Source: Tyto alba (Eukaryota > Chordata > Aves > Strigiformes > Tytonidae). Taken from it: a stretch of 64,000 bases of DNA. The position numbers and the translations under genes are program-made. Below, one piece after another: positions 62,301 through 64,000 of this stretch. Numbering within the stretch: the first letter of the stretch is position 1; each line of letters starts with the position of its first letter. The DNA lies in assembly GCF_018691265.1 (NCBI RefSeq), contig NW_024881313.1:8709501-8773500 (forward strand), in the 5' to 3' direction. The notes beneath the pieces are model-generated. The model was not told where the DNA came from, ran no database searches, and saw only the letters and a program-made list of their open reading frames with translations.

Positions 62301-63091
62301 TAGTAATTTATGTGAAAGCATAAATTAATCCATCTATAGCTTCACACACAGAAAAGAATTGGCCAGGCTGATCTGTATCTTTTCCAGTTACCGAATGCTT
62401 CGTGCTTGAGAATATATCAATACTGTGTATTGACTGCCCTCCCACAATAAACAGATGAAAGCCGAAGCATTCACTGATTTTTTTTTTTTTTCTACGCGGA
62501 AGGAAACATTAGAACATCTAGCCTGATCTTAGCTGTGGGTCACAAAACACACTTTCTGTGACCAGGTAGTCTCGGCCTAAATTTTGGTTTAGTTCATGTA
62601 TTAAATCCCTAGCTTCGCAGACAAACCAGAGTTTGGTCCATCAACAAAAACTGCTGAAGTCTTGTTCACAACAGGTTATGCCTTTCCTCTGTACCTGCCT
62701 GTCTTTATATTTTTATTGATGTTTTCCAATGTAGATGGTTTTTCAAAGAATTTCTGTAGTGACATTACCAGCTCATTTAGTTTTAATTTTCCAACTACAA
62801 AACACAGTTCTTGTTCATTGCTACATTGCAAATATATATACCTGAAGTATCATGGTACATATTTTGAGACATATTAAAATTCTTCATACAGTTCAGGTGT
62901 ATGTAGGAGGAAAGGGAAAATCCGTTAAGAGGGAAAGTTTTCCTTGTAACACCTAATAATATCCACTGACTCTCTCACTTATGAGTTATGCTGCCAGTCT
63001 CAGAAATTACTTCCTGTTAGTATGCAGGATGTCCATTACTCTCCCTTGGCTTTCTTTGCATGCGTAACCCAACAGAGTCATCAGTCTGCAA
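59352..63091. other. AT-rich stretch
   Basis: No supported gene apart from the candidate at 60,281-60,445. 60,770-60,960 is richer in GC and CpG than its surroundings but too small to call an island. T13-14 near 62,479-62,491. Plus-strand frames at 61,187-61,462 and 62,662-62,877 have no recognised similarity. Confidence 0.45.
60281..60445 (-). CDS. Candidate exon, unknown protein (minus strand)
   Basis: Seen: a strong minus-strand acceptor 'taattctctgtcttttcag' with exon start at 60,445, then 54 open codons in phase 0 to TAA at 60,281-60,283. The reading starts NPGSLSLQPTEISDVENF and contains a GHGGLL stretch. Another phase is open for 29 codons, and no consensus donor was seen, so it would be a terminal exon. 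Not recognised. Confidence 0.2.
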   Translation of the reverse strand, partial: NPGSLSLQPTEISDVENFKCGHGGLLSCILSTETTTGSHNGVIKKWLAVWFQCF

Positions 63092-63222
63092 AATGAACCT
63101 CCCAGCAGAGCACAGCAACCTGGCCCGATTCCTGGCTGACCCTGCTTGAGCAGGAGACAGGACTAGAATTCCCCAGGGCTCTTCCCTTACATCCTGAATT
63201 ATGTTATGTTCCTATGATTTTC
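63092..63222 (+). mobile_element. CR1 LINE, 3' end remnant
   Basis: Diverged but ordered CR1 words: 'cagcaacctggcccgattcc', 'ctgaccctgcttgagcagga', 'gactagaattccccagggct' (matching the family's 'ggactagatgacctccagag' segment), then a decayed 'cctatgattt' tail. Plus orientation like the other four copies. Confidence 0.75.
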
Positions 63223-63731
63223 TTCTTCAAGTTAAAAAAATAATCCTTTTTATAACCATCAATCCACTGATGCTTGTATTTGTTTTCATCTTATCAGGCC
63301 CATCTGAAACCACTTTGCTGGCAAACTTCTAACAGAATGAGCTGAGCATAGCAATCTGTATGAAGGGTTGTAGAGCTCAGTAGAGAATATGCTTTGCTTA
63401 GGGCAAGCCTTACTTCAATTATGTAAACCAGTCAGATTGCCTCCCCAAATATGCAGCTGCATTAGTGGTATCTGCAGTAAACTCAGCCTCTAGAAACGGG
63501 AGTATAGCTTTCATCTACTATGTCAGTGTAGTAGTATTGCTTATCTAATGACCTCATCCTCAAGATGGGTATATATGGGCTGTGAGGACTCTGCCTGTTA
63601 TGACAAATGTTCACCACTGCAAAAGGCAAAGAGCAAAATTGAGAGTCAAAATGGTGCTGAAATCTCATTATCTTTTGCTATTCTAGCCTTTCATCATAGT
63701 ACCTTTATATTGGAACACTCCTAGATGCTCC

Positions 63732-63754
63732 TTTTTTTTTTTTTTTTTTTTTTT
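63732..63754. repeat. Poly-T run (23 bases)
   Basis: Homopolymer, flanked by T-rich sequence. Confidence 0.9.
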
Positions 63755-63939
63755 AATTTTATTTTTGCTTCAAAATGTCAGTGACCTGATCAGAGTCCCT
63801 TCAGAACTGTACTGCCTGAATCTGGGACCAATACAGTGTTATTACACCATAACTTAGTGATTCTTCATTCCCCCTAAATTGATTTTTTATAATTCCCGTG
63901 TCTTCAAAATGAAGCAGTTTTACAAGTAGTCAGCAAGTG

Positions 63940-64000
63940 TGTGTTGGGTTTGCGTGACAAGGTTTTAGCAGCAGGGGGGCTACAGGGGTGGCTTCTGTGA
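63940..64000 (+). mobile_element. 5' end of an avian ERV LTR (cut by window end)
   Basis: The last 61 bases, starting TGTGTTGGGTTTGCGTGACA and continuing 'gggggctacaggggtggctt', match the conserved start of an LTR family common in neoavian genomes and probably ERVL-type. It begins with TG, as LTRs do. It differs from the LTR at 26,182-26,765. Whether a solo LTR or a provirus follows cannot be seen. Confidence 0.8.

Overview
This window looks like vertebrate nuclear DNA from a bird, most likely a neoavian. The evidence is repeat content: five CR1 LINE 3' ends, one complete solo LTR of the avian ERVL-like type with target-site duplications, and the first bases of a second avian LTR at the right edge. 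The background is AT-rich (roughly 38% GC by eye) with many poly-A and poly-T runs. No complete multi-exon protein gene can be read, and I recognise no protein with certainty.

The anchor is one large CpG island at about 34.9-36.44 kb, with a Sp1 GC box, a YY1-type element and an exact MEF2-type element. On the minus strand the island holds a textbook splice donor (GAG|gtgagt, exon end at 35,527). I read this as a non-coding first exon of a gene transcribed leftwards. To the left of the island (1-34.9 kb) the plus strand is visibly richer in A and C, with poly-A runs, which fits introns of a minus-strand gene. To the right (from about 36.5 kb) it is richer in G and T, which fits plus-strand transcription. 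The most economical reading is a bidirectional promoter serving two long-intron transcription units.

Right side, plus strand: a set of candidate exons with good splice sites is listed. One pair (36,897-36,970 and 49,273-49,411) joins in phase and is followed by AATAAA. A second pair (52,049-52,149 and 53,511-53,531) also joins in phase, and its stop codon overlaps AATAAA. A candidate first coding exon sits at 59,250-59,351. Minus-strand candidate exons lie at 58.5 and 60.4 kb. These are inferences from splice signals and open frames only. At this base composition comparable open stretches are expected by chance, so confidence is low.

Left side: CR1 fragments at 1, 3.3, 10.6 and 29.2 kb and the minus-strand solo LTR at 26.18-26.77 kb. 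A few minus-strand candidate exons (8.9, 11.4, 20.5 kb) do not assemble into one frame-consistent transcript. The remainder is AT-rich intron-like or intergenic DNA. No CRISPR, operon-like or bacterial features are present, and I saw no clear tRNA, rRNA or snoRNA gene.
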